Positions 23,751-35,240 of a DNA stretch of 64,000 nt are shown here, piece after piece; position 1 is the stretch's first letter, and each line of letters opens with the position of its first letter. Both the position numbers and the translations under genes were made by a program. The notes under the pieces were generated by a model, which saw only the letters and a program-made list of their open reading frames with translations, made no database searches and was not told where the DNA came from. The DNA is from Macrolepiota albuminosa. Taxonomy: Eukaryota; Basidiomycota; Agaricomycetes; Agaricales; Agaricaceae. The DNA lies in the NCBI GenBank assembly GCA_027475525.1, contig JAMWFC010000132.1, positions 1,155,052-1,219,051 of the forward strand. Direction: 5' to 3'.

Positions 23751-24269
23751 TGTAAGGGTGACCTCTGGAGGCTATGGCTCAGTCACACAGCTGGCAGAGG
23801 GAGATCCAAAGTGTATTAGAGTATATAATGACAATATCATAATAACTACTCACCTGGCAGAGGAAGATCCAAAAAGAACAAGTCTAGGGATTCCCTATGC
23901 CAGGTTGGATGCTTCTGGGGCCTCTGAAGCATGGAAAACAACTGTACAGGACAACAAAACCTTAAAAACTTGAAAATTGTCTAAACAAACCAATGCACAA
24001 ACAAGGCAGGTAAACTCTGGACTTTGGAGGTCAGAAAGGCAAACTCCAGCTTATGTAAGTGGTCTGGAAGTGGTACTGAAGAGCCCACACTTGTCTGAAT
24101 GATAGCTAAAGAACCAGAGCACCTCAAGGGCTAAGAATAGTACTAATATATAGTGTTGAAAGAATAGAAACAGTAAAGTAAAAGAATGACAGCAGAAATA
24201 AAGAAATGAATAAAAGAAGAATGAAGGAATAAAGAGTGAAAGAAGAAAGAAATGAGGAGTCCCCTGACA
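23751..24269. mobile_element. Solo LTR, TGTAAG..TGACA family, copy 1
   Basis: 519 bp, with a perfect 5-bp duplication GATGG at 23746-23750 and 24270-24274. It lies between the copia RT and RNase H. Related copies: 26276-26509 (partial), 29740-30077 (decayed, reversed) and 55447-56970 (nested). Confidence 0.85.
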
Positions 24270-24274
24270 GATGG

Positions 24275-25020
24275 GAGTATGTGATAGGCATTACATTGGC
24301 TCATTCTGAAATATTGAAATAAACGTGTGAGATAGGCTCATGGTAACAAAGATATTACTCCTGATTGGAGATTGCATATGATTGCCATACTAACTATGAA
24401 AGATAGATCACCTATATTTTTAATTTTATATGCTTTGCCCAGTTTGCATTTTTCCTATTCTGCACCTTCCTTAGTTGTTGAAAGTCTAAAAGTGTTGTCA
24501 GTGAAGGTATTAGTGATAGTGTGTTCATGGTTTCTGATTTGGCTACATATGCAGCTGTCTGCTTAAGAAGTAAGGTATTCAAGTCTTTGATAGACACTGT
24601 CAAGGGTATGCCACCACTCTTGGCTGCCCTGCATCATGCTGTATAGGATTTTCAGCAGTCAGCACACTTTTTTCTCCCTCCTTGAAAACCAGAAGGTATG
24701 TGCATGTAGACCATGTGCTCAGGTATACTGTTTAGGTATGCTGAGACAAAATTAACCTGCCAGATATGTAAGCCAAGTTGCATCACCACAGCTGCTGAGA
24801 TTCTGAGTGACTCAAGTTGAACAACCACCACATACATCTTTTCAAAATCTTTACCAGTCATCTGCAAGTAATTCTTTGCCACTAGCCATGCTTTTTGCTA
24901 AATCACTTTACTCTCAGCATCATATTTGTTGGCATATACCCATCTACAGCCTATGACTTTCTTCTCCACCAGCATGTCCTCCCATGCAATAAGCTCAAAA
25001 ACTCCTCTTTGACACAAAAC
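24275..25020 (-). pseudogene. Copia reverse transcriptase
   Basis: Minus-strand reading LVEKKVIGCRWVYANKYDAE, then WLVAKNYLQMTGKDFEKMYV and IWQVNFVSAYLNSIPEHMVY, and MHIPSGF: the start of the RVT_2 domain. The catalytic half (YVDD) is absent or unrecognisable. Stops are present. Confidence 0.8.
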
Positions 25021-25029
25021 CTCCAATAG

Positions 25030-26275
25030 ACATGAAAACCGATTGGCACCAGACAGCAGAGGCATATAACTCATCCATCACTCTACTAAAAACCCTCCTC
25101 TGCAGAACCAAAGGACTCATCTAAAGGTTCAATTACAGTCTGTATATCTGGGGAAGGATTTCCTCAAATGTCTTGGGCAGCAAGGAGCTGGAGAAGGAGC
25201 TCTTCCTGCTCTAAGGCTGAGAGATAGCACACCTCCAACCCCTGAGGGCAATATTGAGTGAAGTGATCCAGCTTTCCACAGCAACAGCAGAGGAGAGGAA
25301 GAGAGGAACATTGGTGAGAGGCATCAACATCCATAGGAACTTCCAGAAGGAGGGGACATGCTGCAAGTACATGAGCTGAGGCTGGAGTGCGAAAGGGAAA
25401 GGAAGGCTGGATAGAATGACAAGCAGGTAGGGATGCCTGTGAGGTGAAACAAGGGGTAGTTCCTTGATGAAGCTCATGCCTTAACTCCATGAGCTACCAC
25501 TGGTCACATGCCACCTGATACCAGGACTCAATACACATGTCATCTGGTTGTCCTTCTGCCATGCTGTTGATCCAATCCATGAGAGAAAGAAGGAAGCCAT
25601 CTCAGAAAGTGAGGCAGAGCTGAAGACCATCCAGATAGCTGGCCTGTTTAGCAAGAGCTCTGAAGGAGTTGATATACTCATCTAGGATCTGCTTTCCCTG
25701 TTTGTATCAATGAGGGTCTTGAAGAGTAAAGGCTGCTACCTTTGCAGAATACAAGGAGAAGAACTCAGTTCAAAACTCCCTTTCAAACTGAGCCCAACTC
25801 CCAAAACTCTCAACTCCTCCAGGATGTTGAAAAACTCATAATGCATGTGTTGAAGCTCACACAGACTTCATATAAAAAAGGACCCAGGCAATCTTGAGAG
25901 TATCAGAAGGGAAAGCCTTACCACTCAGCTGAATATAGGTGATGCATGACTGCAAGAAATGCTCACCCATAGCTCAATCACCATTGAATGCATCAGAGAG
26001 TGCTGGATGCAAAATATTGGTATGAACAGTGGGGAAGGCCTCAGAGTGAGGGACTAGAGGTGTGTCAGCCCTAACTGGAGGTGCCTGGAGAGGGGTAGGA
26101 GTGAAGGGGAGGCACTCTAGGAGAGCCTGAAGAGAATGAGAGATAGTGTCTGTGGCCTGATGCAATCTAGCAAATTTGGTGGTGTGGAGGGTAAGAGAAG
26201 CTTGAGTGGTCTGCACCTGAGTCTCCAGAGCAAGCAAGCAGCTACAGGCATTATCTTGAGGGGCAGAAGCATGAA
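25030..26275 (-). pseudogene. Gypsy gag fragment inside copia
   Basis: Minus-strand reading, right to left: an N-terminal helical segment (LALETQVQTTQASLTLHTTK), then ALSDAFNGD, capsid-like segments with several stops, and a C-terminal zinc-knuckle relic CCCCGKLDHFTQYCPQ followed by YLSALEQEELLLQLLAAQD. This is typical of Ty3/gypsy gag. It replaces the copia integrase region. It is a different gag from the one at 20598-21648. Confidence 0.75.
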
Positions 26276-26509
26276 AGACAAACTCTGGCCTATGTAAGCA
26301 GTCTGGAAGTGGTACTGAAGAGCCCACACTTGTCTGAATGATAGCTAAAGAACTAGAGCACCTTAAAGGCTGAAAGTAGTACTAATAGATAGTGTTGAAA
26401 GAATAGAAGCAGTAAAGTAAAAGAGTGACAGAGGAAATGAGAAAATGAATAAAGAGAGAATGAAGGAAAAAGGAATGAAAAACGGGAGAAGATGAGGTGT
26501 TCTTTGACA
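26276..26509 (-). repeat. Partial LTR of TGTAAG..TGACA family, joined to the gag fragment
   Basis: Matches the last ~235 bp of 23751-24269 and ends TTTGACA at 26509. It lies directly upstream (minus strand) of the gag fragment, so the fragment probably belongs to the element family that owns this LTR. Confidence 0.75.
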
Positions 26510-27000
26510 GCTCTGCCTTCTAAAAACCACAGTAAATCCTGCTTTGTCAAGTTTCTCCACCAATACAAGATTTGCTGCCAGCTTGGGAATGTGCAGTGCA
26601 CAGCAAAAAATGAGTTCTGATGTGCTTGCCACAGTCTTAATAACTTTCCCGACCATGCCCTATCCCACTATCCTGAACAGTCCCCCAACTGGGGCAGACT
26701 AGCCTTCCCTAAATGTGCTTAACACTTTATATTCAGAGAAAGAGCTACATTTGACAAAACAGTGGTCACTTGCACCTAAATTGACATAGGTGGGTATGCT
26801 CCTAGGAATCTTCACTGCAAGAGCCTCAACTAGCATTGTGTCAGCATGATCAGAGTCAGAGTCACAGAGACTAGAATTAACACAAGCCATGAGTGCATAT
26901 GAGATATGTGAGGCTGAAGTGTTGGTTAATGCCACTGTGAGTGGGGTTGATGCCATATCTGCCTTGTATGTGGCTCTTGCCACAGCCAGTGAGGCCAGAG
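26510..27000 (-). pseudogene. Copia protease and GAG-pre-integrase region
   Basis: Minus-strand reading YVNLGASDHCFVKCSSFSEY, a copia protease site with D-S-G mutated to N-L-G, then IPKLAANLVLVEKLDKAGFT. The frame is cut at 26510 by the LTR/gag fragment. Confidence 0.8.
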
Positions 27001-27823
27001 CTGCATCATGGTTTTGAAAATCCTGTAGAAACTGTCTTTCACATCCACCACCCAGCCAATAGCAGGCTTAAATGGTATGTCTCATGTGCTTGCTATTGGT
27101 GTTGGTACAGATGAGCTTCAGCCTCTGCAGCTTTGTGTTTATCTGTAGTGCAGTCATGGTGACTCCTGCAGTCATTTTCTGAATCTTTAAGTATTTCTAA
27201 TAGACAATGAGGCTTATAATCAATTTTGCCAAGGTCAGCAAGTTATACAGGCTAGCATCAATAGTATTCCAGAACTCAGGTAAGAAATTCATGACAATGG
27301 TTCTAAAGATCTCATTCCTGATAACCATCTCCTTTTCTACCGCATTCTGCCATTTGATGCACAGGTCTACCAGATGTGTCATGAAGTCAGTGCTATCAGT
27401 GTACATATATTGTGGCTTAAAGCTGATTCTCAGCACTCATAGCTGCCAGGACTGAAATTGTGCTATAACTGTTGGTAAGTGCTTTCTACACATCTTTATG
27501 CTGAGTCCAATGAAGTTTTTACAGTTGTTGATAATCAGAGATAGTGATCATATGTTTCTAGCATTCCACTTCTCTGCCATGGAGTTTGGCAAGGACCAGG
27601 TGGTCTCCTTTGTGGTACTGCTATCTGTCCTTACCTCTTTTTATTCTCCAGGCTTTCTGGAAGTCCTTGTATTGTTAATAGTGCTATCCAAGTAGCCTCT
27701 TGTCTCATAAGTGTGCATAGTGATAAGAACTCTGTTGCAAAAAGCCATAAACTTTGTACTATCAAAGTGCACTTCCTTTGAGAAAGTAAGAGGATTTGGC
27801 ATTGCTAGTGGTGCAGCAAGCAT
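27001..27823 (-). pseudogene. Copia gag
   Basis: Begins at Met 27823 with FDSTKFMAFCNRVLITMHTY followed by ETRGYLDSTI. Further left are YTDSTDFMTHLVDLCIKWQN and NEIFRTIVMNFLPEFWNT, the UBN2-like capsid of copia elements. Several stops are present. Confidence 0.75.
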
Positions 27824-27933
27824 GTCTGCATATGTGGTTTTGGTATTGATATTGTAATGGTGTAGTGCGAGTATGCTTCAATAGTATGATTAGTCTGTTT
27901 GTAGTTGGAAAAGCTAACAGAGGCCAAATAACC

Positions 27934-28227
27934 TGTAGAAGTAAGGTAAAAGTAAGCTAAAAATAAGTAAATGTAGTTATCAGAAGTATTTTAGGTATTA
28001 TTCACCCTCAGTTGTTCAATGACAAATATGTCAAAAATAACTGAAGGTGATGAAAATTGTAACAGATATTTATACAAGTCAGTAAATATAATTTTTATAA
28101 CAAAAATAAAATAAATAAGAAAAAAACAATACAAGACTCACAGATGTGGCATGCCTCAGATAAGTAACACCAATGTGGAAGAAAAAAGGATTTAGCTTTT
28201 TGAAACAACAGAATATCTACTTCAACA
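27934..28227 (-). repeat. Copia LTR (5' LTR of the minus-strand element)
   Basis: 294 bp, TGTAGAAGTAAGG..CTTCAACA, followed by the target copy GTAGG at 28228-28232. It carries the hairpin at 28003-28049. Confidence 0.85.
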
Positions 28228-29710
28228 GTAGGCAGTATGCATGCTCTAGCCCACATATAGTACACAGTTCGTCAAACTACACATACTTGCTAAACTCACA
28301 TAAAGATGAGCATCTCATAGTATCTGCATCAAGCTCTGCAAGTGCATGTGTGATTGCAAGAGTATGAATGAGTTAATTTTACTGTTGGAAGCAATATAAA
28401 AAGAAGTTTGAAAAGACTTCTAGCATTTGTAGGCACATATGGAATGAGGCCTAAATATAGGAGTTTAGACATGAGCTTCTATTTTACTTGTAGAGGACAT
28501 GAATACAAGGCTATTAAAGTATTAAATATACAATAAGTAGCTTTGAACAGGTTTTGACAACACCAACAATAGATTATAAGCTTTGAACAATGGAAGAGAA
28601 ACTTATATATATACCACTTAGCTACATTGAACTCCTTTAGTCAATTAATTGTACAGTGACAGAGGGTGAGTATATATAACCTATATAAATAAATACTATA
28701 CTTACAAACAGACTAGATTACCTATGCATACAAATAGAGTAATACTTTAAACAGATGATAGGTCATTGTTGTATTTGCATATTAGAAGATATATCACTGT
28801 TTAGACACCACCTTGTGAGACATGGCTATGTTAATATCTGCTCTTAACTACCTGCTCTGAACTATCTACTTCTAACAATTTGCTTCTAACTACCAGCCAG
28901 AATTATTACTTAATCAAATTTGTAACCTTGTTTAATCTCTTTTTTTTGTCTTTTTAAATTTCCTTAGAGTATTATAGCATCAACACCAGTAAACTATGTA
29001 AACCAATAACTCTGTCTTATTCTAGTATGTTTTTATTTCCTTAGAGTATTATAGCATCAACACCAGTAAACTATGTAAACCAATAACTCTGTCTTATTCT
29101 AGTATGTTTTTTACTTACTTTTAGCTTTGATTAAGATATAAAGTTCAAAACAGTTTGTTTCAAATATTAAAAAACCTGACAAGAAGTATTAATGAGTGCA
29201 TCATGCATTATACAATGCAGAACTCATTGACATAATATTTCTAATCTGTGTCTATAGAAAAACTCAAAGATTATCTAATTCATGTTTTCTAAGGAACATT
29301 CTAAGTTTTTTTAATACATTTTTTATAAGAGAAACAAAGAATGTTTCTTTAAAAATACTTGAAAGAAATACAACAAATGTTTATAAAAAAAAATACAATA
29401 ATATAAACATTATTTTCTTGTTGAGAAAAAAAAATTGAAATATGAGTAAATTATTTATATTTCAAAGACATTTTTTTTTCTTTGTTACAAAAAAAATTAT
29501 TGAAAAACTTTGATTTTTTTCTTGTTTTTTGTAATAGATTTTATATAATATTTGAAAAAAAACAAGTTAGAAATTATATAACATCTTTCTAACAAGTTTT
29601 TCTCAAGAACCTCCAGAGATTCTTTGAAGTGATTATTTAGCAAATATGAATAGAATATACATCTTCTAAATTCAAACTTTGTTGATAAAAAATATTTAAA
29701 CTCATATGTT
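28228..29710. repeat. Tail of segmental duplication copy 1
   Basis: Continues the copy-1 alignment after the copia element and matches 47159-49505 (without the LTR at 47539-48367). Many differences are T or A here where copy 2 has C or G. No gene was recognised. Confidence 0.85.
28958..29111. repeat. 77-bp period tandem duplication (6 of 14)
   Basis: 28958-29034 is repeated exactly at 29035-29111. The copy-2 equivalent near 48735 has one copy. Confidence 0.9.
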
Positions 29711-29739
29711 GATAGGATCCTATATTCATTTAGACAAGT

Positions 29740-30077
29740 ATAGCCCCTCCAACACTATATACAGGCCATTTATATAAGCTGAAGTTTGCCTTTCTAACTT
29801 CCAAAGTCCAGAGTTTTCTTGCCTTATTTGTACAGTTGTTTATTTAGGCAATTTTTGAGTTTTTAAGATTTTGTTGTCCTATACAGTTGTTTTCCATGCT
29901 TCAAAGGCCACAGAAGCATTCAACCTGACATAGGAAATTTCTAAACTTGTTCTCTTTAGATCTTCCTCTGCCAGGTAAGTAGTTATTATAATATTATTAG
30001 TATATACTCTAATATACTTTGGATCTCTCTCTATTAGCTGTGTGACTGAGCCATAGCCTTCAGAGGTCATTCTTACA
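29740..30077 (-). repeat. Decayed TGTAAG-family LTR, reversed
   Basis: The reverse complement starts TGTAAGAATGACCTCTGAAG and follows the first ~300 bp of 23751-24269, then skips to a short CAACACTATATA stretch and ends. The far end is missing. Confidence 0.7.
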
Positions 30078-30099
30078 GATGTACTAGTAATCTGAGAGC

Positions 30100-31260
30100 T
30101 TATGCCATCTGACCAGCCTTGAGTTAGGCTATGCAGGTAATGTTGAATTAGATAATGACTTTTAGTCTGAAAGCAAAAATGTTGAAAAATGAATACTCAA
30201 CATATTTATTTGGTGTTGGCACTATTATTAAAGATTTAATGCTGGGAAAGCATCATACTTTGCTGTTAGTGTGAATGAATCAAATCAATTTCAAAATTCA
30301 TCTTTTGTTAGGTGATTTATTAAAAAAATGTATAGTGTACATATAGCAATATAGTAGTTGTGATGAATATACATGACTGACAGCTCTGGTGAGGATGGTG
30401 AAATGTCATGAGTTCTTGTAAAATAACAATAGACAAATAATACTGCAATGCAAGAAATATATAGCATGAAATAGTAGTTGAACAAATAGCATAGAACAGC
30501 AATAAATAAGTGGCATCAGATTGTACTGCAATAAAAAACAAGCACTGCAGCAGACAGATAACTGCAATAAGCAGATGCGAAATAAATAAAGATAACATTT
30601 ATAACAGGCTAGCAAATAGTGCTATAGTAGTAAACAGTTATATTATGAAGGATTAAAGCACTAGTAGTAATAAAAAACATATCAATATAATGAATAGTTT
30701 CTGAATAACAGTAGCAAACAATGATAATAAAACAGACAAGTTTGAAGTTATGAATAATGATTGAAAAAAATAAATGAAACAAAACAAGTACTAATAAGAA
30801 ACATTATAAAAACTTCTAGAATATTACATGATATGTTACAAATTTGAGGAGAACTAAAAATGTTTGATCTTGTAAAAAAGCTCTTTCTCTTACTTATATA
30901 AGAGAGTTGGGGAATAGTAATTGCAGAAAAAGGTAATAAACATACTAAATAGTCTAAGATGTTTATGTCACCTAGTTAGCTTTGAATTAAAAGAGGTAAT
31001 GAATATACTGAATAGTTTGAGAAGCTGATGCTACTTGATTAGCCTTAAGTTGGGCTATGCAGGTAATATTAAATCAGATTGGACAATGATTTTCAGTCTA
31101 AATTCAAAAATATTAAAAAATAAACACTAATGGAAAATACAATGACTTTTGGTCTGAATGCAAAATGTTGGAAAATAAATATTCAACATATTTATTTGAT
31201 GTTGGTATTGTTATCAAAGATTTAGTGCTGAAAAATACAGTACTGTAAAATGTATATTCC
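30100..31260. repeat. Pair of diverged direct repeats in AT-rich DNA
   Basis: About 30103-30270 and 31026-31240 share GGGCTATGCAGGTAAT-like, GACTTT(T)GGTCTGAA-like and CAACATATTTATTTG-like stretches in the same order. They could be old LTR or element relics; the type cannot be determined. Confidence 0.5.
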
Positions 31261-32230
31261 ATTTTGAACCTACAACAAAGGAGATATAACTGGTAGCTTT
31301 AGTGAGAATATCAAATATCTTGAGTCCTTATCAGAATCTCATATGTTTCACTAGTTTTTTTTATTGAATATTGTTACTAAGAAATAAGTTGATTGATATA
31401 TTTGCACAAGCTATGATTTATGCCTTCAGCATGAATTTTATAGCTTGTTGAAGGCTTTGCCTTAAATTCTTTTCAACACAACTTCTATCCTAAATTTATT
31501 TTATAATGTTAAGGTTCTAAGTAGGTGTAAATAACTTAATCTCCATCTAATCTCACTTTATTCAGTTAGGGCTCCAAATATGTATAGAAAACTCAATATT
31601 TAATTTCAGCCTCAAACTCACTTTGATTGGTTAAAGCCTTGATTTTTCACAACTCTCAAAGTATTATTGTAAGCTGAATTGAATTTTGCTTAAATTCTTC
31701 AGATTTCTTTAAGCATTTATAATCTCAAAGAACTAAAAATTAGTGTATCAGTAGCTCTTGAATTTTCTCTGAATTTTCACTGATTTATCTGAAAATCTTT
31801 AAGCATTTTCTATTAATATTTATTAAAAAACAGAGCAATTGAATTCTTTTTGAATTTTTTAAACTCTTTTAACTATTTATAAATTCCAAAAACACTAAAA
31901 TCAATATATATATAGCTTTTAAATTTTTCTAATTTTTCAGTAATTTTTAAAAAAATTTTAAGTATTTTTTACTCAATATTTACAACACAGCACAAAGCAT
32001 TAGGAGAAACCATGAAGTGGTAAGTGACTAAGATGTAATACCAACAATAAGTTGAGAAAATTGTAAGTATTAGTAATCAAAGAAAATAAATGAAATATGA
32101 TGAAATAAGAAGGGTACAAATAGCAAAATTTCTATTCTCAATACTTGCTAACTGCAACAAATAATATATAGATATCTAATAATCTTCAAGTTCATTCTCC
32201 CAGTCATAGTTTGAGTGTCTGTTACTTAGT
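31261..32230. other. AT-rich, no gene seen
   Basis: Low-complexity AT-rich sequence with many stops in all frames and no recognisable element. Confidence 0.5.
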
Positions 32231-32252
32231 TCAAAATCAGAATCTTATTTAG

Positions 32253-32516
32253 GTGCGTCTCTTGGACGGCTAAAACGTCAATCTTATTCTCTTGTACTAG
32301 TTGGCAAAGCGTTAACCATTTGGGTCTCGTTAGCTCTGTACCTCCTCCTTTGATGTTTAGGGAGGCAAACTTTATGCCGCCTCTCTTTCCTTTACCTTTC
32401 GATGTTATTCTTATATTTGAGTTATCTTGTATCTGGGGCGTATTTCTATTTTCACTTTGTCCGCCTGTACTGCCCCCCCCTCTATGGTCAGGGGCAGTTC
32501 TGTCGACCGGGTTCAA
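32253..32516 (-). pseudogene. LINE ORF2, endonuclease N-terminus only
   Basis: Contains IKFASLNIKGGG and KIDVLAVQETHL, the first two motifs of the APE-type endonuclease/exonuclease/phosphatase fold, including the catalytic-site QETH. The rest of ORF2, including reverse transcriptase, is missing. Confidence 0.8.
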
Positions 32517-32970
32517 TCCAGGAGTGAGCCTTTCCTCCGAAAGTAGTCGATTTATTTCTATACGTGTTGTTCCCGTGTCAGGGGTAAAAGATTGCCGGGA
32601 TACACCTCCGAACCCTCTCGGACCGTCGTCGGGAGTACAATCGGTGATGGGGTCGTTACCCCCTCCTGTCCGTGAGGGGCGTTGTCCGTTGCCGTCATAG
32701 TCAACCCAGGGTACGTTATAATCATTTGTTGTGTCAGGAATTGGATTTGGGTGTGCACACAGGTGTAACCTGTGTGCTTAGCAGGAGCGCTGCCACGGCT
32801 CACCCTTCGTAAATACGAAGCCGTCTGAGCATTGCCCAGCCCAGCCGGGGGGTGTTCTCGGCTTACCTGTCGCCCACGAGCGCAGTAAATTCATCCGAGG
32901 TTGTTAACCCAGTATCGAGAGAGCTCAGTATGTGACAGATGTATTCGCTAGTTATGCACACATTTAATCA

Positions 32971-33456
32971 TTAGAGACGGTCAAATTTGGGGCCAAAGCT
33001 CGAGCCTCTCCTTCCGGCACCTCTCATGTTGCCTCTGAAAAAGCCCCGCCTTCTATCATTGTTGTCCATTTTTCCGTCGCGTGAGGACTGCGCAAACTCC
33101 GCGGTCTCTTCGATCTTCTGGTCCGAGTTTGCATCTCCGAACCAGCCATCTAGTGATAGGTATGCGCATTGGGGAGGGTTGTGATCTGCCCCCTTGCAAT
33201 TGAAGCAGTGGAGACGGTTCTCCTCGCTTACCAGTTTGGCACTACCGTAGTCCATGTCGACGAAGTTTATGTCCCTTAGGTAGTTAAGGATTTGAAAGTA
33301 GCCTGTCCAGGCAATCTGTGGGGGGGACTTGAAGTATACGTTCCATAAAGTTTTCTTGTTGTTGAACTTCGACGGTTTCGGGAGGGAGTCGTCGACCTTG
33401 GCAAGTTTGACCTCAATGGACCTTATCATGTTGATAAGAGCTTGGGATACTGGCAC
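32971..33456 (-). CDS. LINE ORF1 gag-like protein
   Basis: 161 residues from the first Met. It has a CCHC knuckle CFNCKGADHNPPQC with canonical C-X2-C-X4-H-X4-C spacing and a C-terminal Arg/Gly-rich tail (RRRGFFRGNMRGAGRRGSSF), so it probably binds element RNA. Upstream sequence may encode a further N-terminus. It lies just upstream of ORF2, as in fungal LINEs. Confidence 0.7.
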   Translation of the reverse strand: MPVSQALINMIRSIEVKLAKVDDSLPKPSKFNNKKTLWNVYFKSPPQIAWTGYFQILNYLRDINFVDMDYGSAKLVSEENRLHCFNCKGADHNPPQCAYLSLDGWFGDANSDQKIEETAEFAQSSRDGKMDNNDRRRGFFRGNMRGAGRRGSSFGPKFDRL

Positions 33457-33647
33457 AATAGCGCAGCACGCAGTAGGCAGCCACTTGGTGTGGGCATATA
33501 GGGGGGGCCAAGGAGCCTGTGAGGCTCACCTCGACTAGAGCAGTACATTCTGCAGAAGGCCTGTTAGGCGCGACTGCGGCTACCGGGATTAGCGGTGCAC
33601 ATGGTGGTTACGGATTAAGTGGCCCCCTCCTCAAAATCAGAATCTTA

Positions 33648-34927
33648 CAATTTAGTTACAGGATCATCTATCAATAAAATCTGAAATACAAACCTGTTAA
33701 ATTTATTCATCCTGCCACTATAGATTTTAAATGATTACATAAGTGTTCATCTATAAAAAATAATTATATAATGAATTTATTATTATTATTGTATAATGAT
33801 TATTCATTATATGTAATACATACATCTTTTCTTTCCTCCTTGTCTTTTCTTATTTTTGACATTTTTCAGTTTTTAGCTATCTTACTACTAACTTGCTTAT
33901 ATAACATGTTATTGCACAATTCTGAAAATGCTATATCCTCATCACTTCTTCTGCTGATATCATCAGTCTATATTGTTATATATTTACTTAGCAGACATCT
34001 GCTCAAGGCAAACACTGCCATTATAGTTCAACTTGATATTTACTACTTATTGCAAGTTAGAATGCTTTGATAAGTAAGATTCTAGCAATTAGTATAATGC
34101 AAATATAACTTCAGCCTATTCAATCTATGAATTTATATGGCTTGAAATGAAAATTTTCTGCAGATGCAGCCAAAAAAAAATGTTGTATTACTCAAACAAA
34201 TATGCAATAAAGCATTATATACCAACTTGCTAAAACAACCAAGATGTTCAATTGACATCAAAGTATGACTTCAGTAAATATTTACTTATTTATATAAATA
34301 ACTGTATGCAATTATTATTTCCTTGGAACATCACTTTATATATATTCACATTTTTTTGATGTAAATATTAAATAATGTCTTTACACAATATTATGTCTGA
34401 ACTTCTATACATTGATATATAGTGTTAGCATCTACACATGTCTGCCTACTCTTTCTATAGCAGACAAACAAAAAAAATTATGGATATTGGTTTAACCATC
34501 ATCACTAAACAGTACTTTAACATTTTAATTCATTATAATGTCAAAAATCTAATATTTTAGTGAGTTTTTTTGCACATTTTACTTTATATTAGCACTGTTT
34601 TTACATATTGTTTTTTTTATAATGTCAGCTCTTATACCTATTGCAACTCACATGCTTGACATCTCACACTCAAAAGATTTGATACAGACTAACACTTAGT
34701 TGCTACCTTTTACCTACATCATAGCAACAACAATTAATACCTTGATGAAACATTTACTTATACATATTCAGATAATTCATATAGCTAAACAGCAAAAAAT
34801 ATTATCATTAAGCATATCATTCCCAGTTATATAACTTAGCACCATATTTTTAACAAAACTTTGAAAATTGTTGTAAGTCTTCATTTTACTCTTCAAGTTT
34901 AAGTCAATTCATTTTATTACAAGTACA
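33648..34927. other. AT-rich, no gene seen
   Basis: The 99-residue hydrophobic frame at 33771-34070 reflects T-rich composition. No element ends or domains were recognised. Confidence 0.5.
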
Positions 34928-35240
34928 TGTATATATAAACATGTTCATGCTTATAACTAAGTTATATAAATAGAGGAGAGAGCTGAATTGGAGAATAGGA
35001 GAGGAGTAGAATTTGCTGAATCAAAGAATAGAGGAGAAATAGAATTGGAAGCTCAGGATCGAGAACCTTATATTATAAACCTTATTGCTAACAAGATATA
35101 TATAACAGGGGGTAGTAAGTAGTAGGGCAGATAAATTTTGGAAATTATACTTTGTGCTATTTTGCTTTACTCAAGTTCTCTCTCTTGGTTATTTTCCAAT
35201 CCAGTGAAGTCAAGCATTAATTACAAAATATCTGCTTACA
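34928..35240 (+). repeat. Left LTR of chromovirus
   Basis: 313 bp from TGTATATATAAACATG to CTGCTTACA. It matches the right LTR with many A/T substitutions. Confidence 0.75.

Larger units (their letters stand above)
8633..28227 (-). mobile_element. Ty1/copia LTR retrotransposon, minus strand, heavily nested
   Basis: Two LTRs (8633-8986 and 27934-28227) bound the element, and the target duplication GTAGG is at 8628-8632 and 28228-28232. The collinear site in copy 2 (about 47159) is empty with one GTAGG. On the minus strand, from right to left, the order is gag, protease/pre-integrase, reverse transcriptase and RNase H, as in Ty1/copia. The integrase segment is missing and the space holds a gypsy gag/LTR fragment. 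Three other insertions split it: a solo LTR (23751-24269), the gypsy fragment (25030-26509) and the 9404-23415 insertion. All frames are broken, so it cannot move by itself. Confidence 0.9.
2679..29710. repeat. Segmental duplication, copy 1 (interrupted)
   Basis: The sequence from GATGGGAGTAGTTGTAAACC (about 2679) aligns collinearly with 42403-49505: amidase gene, intergenic, DUF6533 gene, then non-coding sequence. In copy 1 the match stops at 8632, at the left edge of a copia element, and resumes at 28228 after its right edge. It ends near 29710. Copy 1 also carries a solo LTR at 7560-8354 that is absent from copy 2. Without insertions the duplicated block is about 6.6 kb. Confidence 0.9.
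32248..33630 (-). mobile_element. LINE (non-LTR) fragment with 17-bp target duplication
   Basis: TCAAAATCAGAATCTTA occurs at 32231-32247 and again at 33631-33647. Between them is GC-richer minus-strand sequence with ORF1 (33456-32971) and the start of ORF2 (32516-32253), which stops inside the endonuclease domain. The 3' end shows only AAA before the target copy. Retention of 5' parts with loss of the 3' parts is the reverse of normal LINE truncation. Confidence 0.8.

Noticed and set aside
27890..27933. Primer-binding site next to the copia 5' LTR
   Set aside because: The adjacent minus-strand sequence GGTTATTTGGCCTCTGTTAG does not start with TGG next to the LTR and matches no tRNA end I can name.
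33771..34070. Hydrophobic 99-residue frame as a membrane protein
   Set aside because: The composition is explained by T-rich AT-rich DNA. There is no conserved motif and no neighbouring exon.
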